A stretch of DNA of 64,000 bases from Romeriopsis sp046049545 (GTDB lineage: Bacteria > Cyanobacteriota > Cyanobacteriia > Leptolyngbyales > Leptolyngbyaceae): assembly GCA_046049545.1 (NCBI GenBank), contig JBJORF010000007.1, positions 13,500 to 77,499 of the forward strand, given 5' to 3'. This document shows, piece by piece, positions 62,825 to 64,000 of this stretch (positions within the stretch are counted from its first letter, which is position 1; each line of letters begins with the position of its first letter). The position numbers and the translations under genes were made by a program. Under the pieces are notes generated by a model. That model did no database searches, was not told the DNA's origin, and was given only the letters and a program-made list of their open reading frames with translations.

Positions 62825-62929
62825 GGGTGAAATCGATGGGGGTGAGGTTGGCTGTGAATTCTGGTTGGCTGTGAATTCTTCTCGAATTTACTGTATTTTC
62901 GATCGGGTTGTCCTTGGGAATTTTGGCTT

Positions 62930-63682
62930 GTGAATTTGCGCGATCGCCTCCGCATCATTCTGATCGAGCCTGCCGGAGCGCGAAACGTCGGCTCGATCGC
63001 CCGGGTGATGAAAAATATGGGCTTGTCCCAACTTTGGTTAGTCCAGCCTCAATGTGATTGGCTGGGGGATGAAGCGCGGCATATGGCCGTCCATGCAGGA
63101 GAGTTGCTCACAGCGGCCCAGGTTGTCCAGACTTTGCCGGAAGCCTTGGCAGGCTGCTGTGTTGCCGCTGCCACGATCGGGCGCGAGACAGAACGCCCGA
63201 TTCGGTCACCCCGATCGGCAGTCCAAACCCTATGCGAAACCGTCGCCGCCACGGAACTTGCGGGTGCCGTGATCTTTGGGCGGGAAGACCATGGCTTGAA
63301 TAATTTGGAGCTGGATCAAGCGCAGATTTACATTTCGATTCCCACCAGCCCGATTTATCCATCCCTGAACCTCGCCCAGGCGGTGGGCATTGTGGCCTAC
63401 GAGTTGCAATTGTTGATGCAGGCTGACGTTGGCCTCGCACCAACACTGTCGGTTGAACCACCCGCCGATCTGGCCCAAGTCGAAGGCTATTTGCAGGATT
63501 TAGCGGCACTGTTGCTCGATGTGGGCTATTTGCATGACCATACCCTGGACAGTCGCATGGCGAAACTCCGCGATCTGCTGAAGCGCAGTGATCCGAAAGC
63601 CACCGATGTGGCGATGCTGCGGGGGATGATTCGGCAGCTCAAATGGCAAATCAACCAAGGGCCAAAACCCGTAGATCGCTGA
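62930..63682 (+). CDS. trmJ: tRNA (cytidine/uridine-2'-O-)-methyltransferase TrmJ
   Basis: SPOUT-class methyltransferase modifying the ribose at tRNA position 32. The 250-residue protein starts with GTG and has RIILIEPAGARNVGSIARVM, FGREDHGL and ISIPTSPIYPSLNLAQAVGI, followed by the C-terminal helical TrmJ region. It is the closer TrmJ match of the two paralogues in this window. Confidence 0.9.
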   Translation: MNLRDRLRIILIEPAGARNVGSIARVMKNMGLSQLWLVQPQCDWLGDEARHMAVHAGELLTAAQVVQTLPEALAGCCVAAATIGRETERPIRSPRSAVQTLCETVAATELAGAVIFGREDHGLNNLELDQAQIYISIPTSPIYPSLNLAQAVGIVAYELQLLMQADVGLAPTLSVEPPADLAQVEGYLQDLAALLLDVGYLHDHTLDSRMAKLRDLLKRSDPKATDVAMLRGMIRQLKWQINQGPKPVDR

Positions 63683-64000
63683 TCCCGATCGGGCTTTGTG
63701 CCGAAATCGTTACAAAAGTGGGTAAAAACGGGGTAACAATCCAACGGGGTGTAACCGCCGTTCTCATTTTTCCGAAGCTGATGTAGTGGGGTTTGAGCAG
63801 ATTGGGAGATGCAATCTGAGAAAAACAGCAGGCAATCTTTATATTTTCTGTGTCGGAATGGTAACTCTTGTTTCGTGTTGTGGGGAGTTTGGTTTCTTAC
63901 CACGCTTCATGGCTATCTTAGACAAAGCAACATTTTCTCTTAAGCTTTTATGCTGAATTGTGCAATTAACCCGTTTCTCCTCCGCCAGTTTCAGGATGGC
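63683..64000. other. intergenic region at the right end
   Basis: 318 bp with a short palindrome CCCGATCGGG just after trmJ and near-repeated AACGGGGT phrases (63728-63760). A leftward 125-codon frame overlaps trmJ and looks like a shadow. Nothing else was recognised before the window ends. Confidence 0.4.

Overview
The window is chromosomal DNA of a cyanobacterium. The direct evidence is psbZ (photosystem II), cp12 (Calvin-cycle regulator), a group-2 RpoD-like sigma factor, adjacent ftsQ and ftsZ, and several small families that I know only from cyanobacteria (DUF2605, DUF2973, DUF3177). The octamer GCGATCGC and its core CGATCG, the HIP1 signature of cyanobacteria, recur throughout (for example 546-553). 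The genus cannot be fixed by eye. No rRNA, tRNA, CRISPR array, complete insertion sequence or prophage was recognised.

Layout. 1-6.2 kb: the 3' end of rodA faces secA, followed by a GNAT acetyltransferase, a glutaminase and an overlapping alpha/beta hydrolase. 6.6-15.2 kb: one giant gene (2878 codons) for a DUF4347 / beta-propeller / Calx-beta / FG-GAP surface-type protein. 15.4-18.7 kb: a TrmJ-like methyltransferase and a FIST sensor-histidine kinase operon. 18.7-24.3 kb: a four-module secreted protein, a zinc-type CDF exporter, a CAP-domain secreted protein, a decayed antitoxin, and a CBS-domain tRNA nucleotidyltransferase. 24.5-30.6 kb: psbZ, DUF2605, DUF2973, a DUF697 GTPase and sufE run rightward; glmM, two small conserved genes and cp12 run leftward. 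31-35.2 kb: a second FIST protein, Nudix hydrolase, PrxQ-type peroxiredoxin, a broken VapBC-like pair and argH. 35.6-39.1 kb: a hybrid histidine kinase divergent from a NarL-type response regulator. 39.3-49.2 kb: ftsQ, ftsZ, argD, a sigma factor, priA, queA. 49.5-53.7 kb: small genes, then an accessory patch (HEAT-like protein, Fic protein, frameshifted immunity-like gene). 53.8-64 kb: MAPEG protein, dnaG, a GFA-family protein, arfB, an Rpn-type nuclease, an Orn/Lys/Arg-type decarboxylase, a cupin, a secreted propeller protein, DUF2256 and trmJ.

Most of the content is core housekeeping: wall and division (rodA, ftsQ, ftsZ, glmM), secretion (secA), replication (priA, dnaG), arginine synthesis (argD, argH), tRNA and translation (queA, two TrmJ-like proteins, CCA-type enzyme, arfB), Fe-S assembly (sufE) and redox (cp12, peroxiredoxin). 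Signalling genes are notable: two FIST proteins, two histidine kinases, one response regulator and one alternative sigma factor.

The most unusual sequence-level feature is a recurring class of short direct tandem repeats (units of 13-20 bp, one of 81 bp) at gene boundaries. Three of them span or begin at a stop codon. Several toxin-antitoxin or immunity-like genes are present as recognisable wrecks. I did not find a complete, clearly new multi-gene system. The strongest candidates for follow-up are the FIST-kinase operon, the giant DUF4347 protein, the four-module cysteine protein, the divergent two-component locus with its dyads, and the stop-codon tandem repeats.
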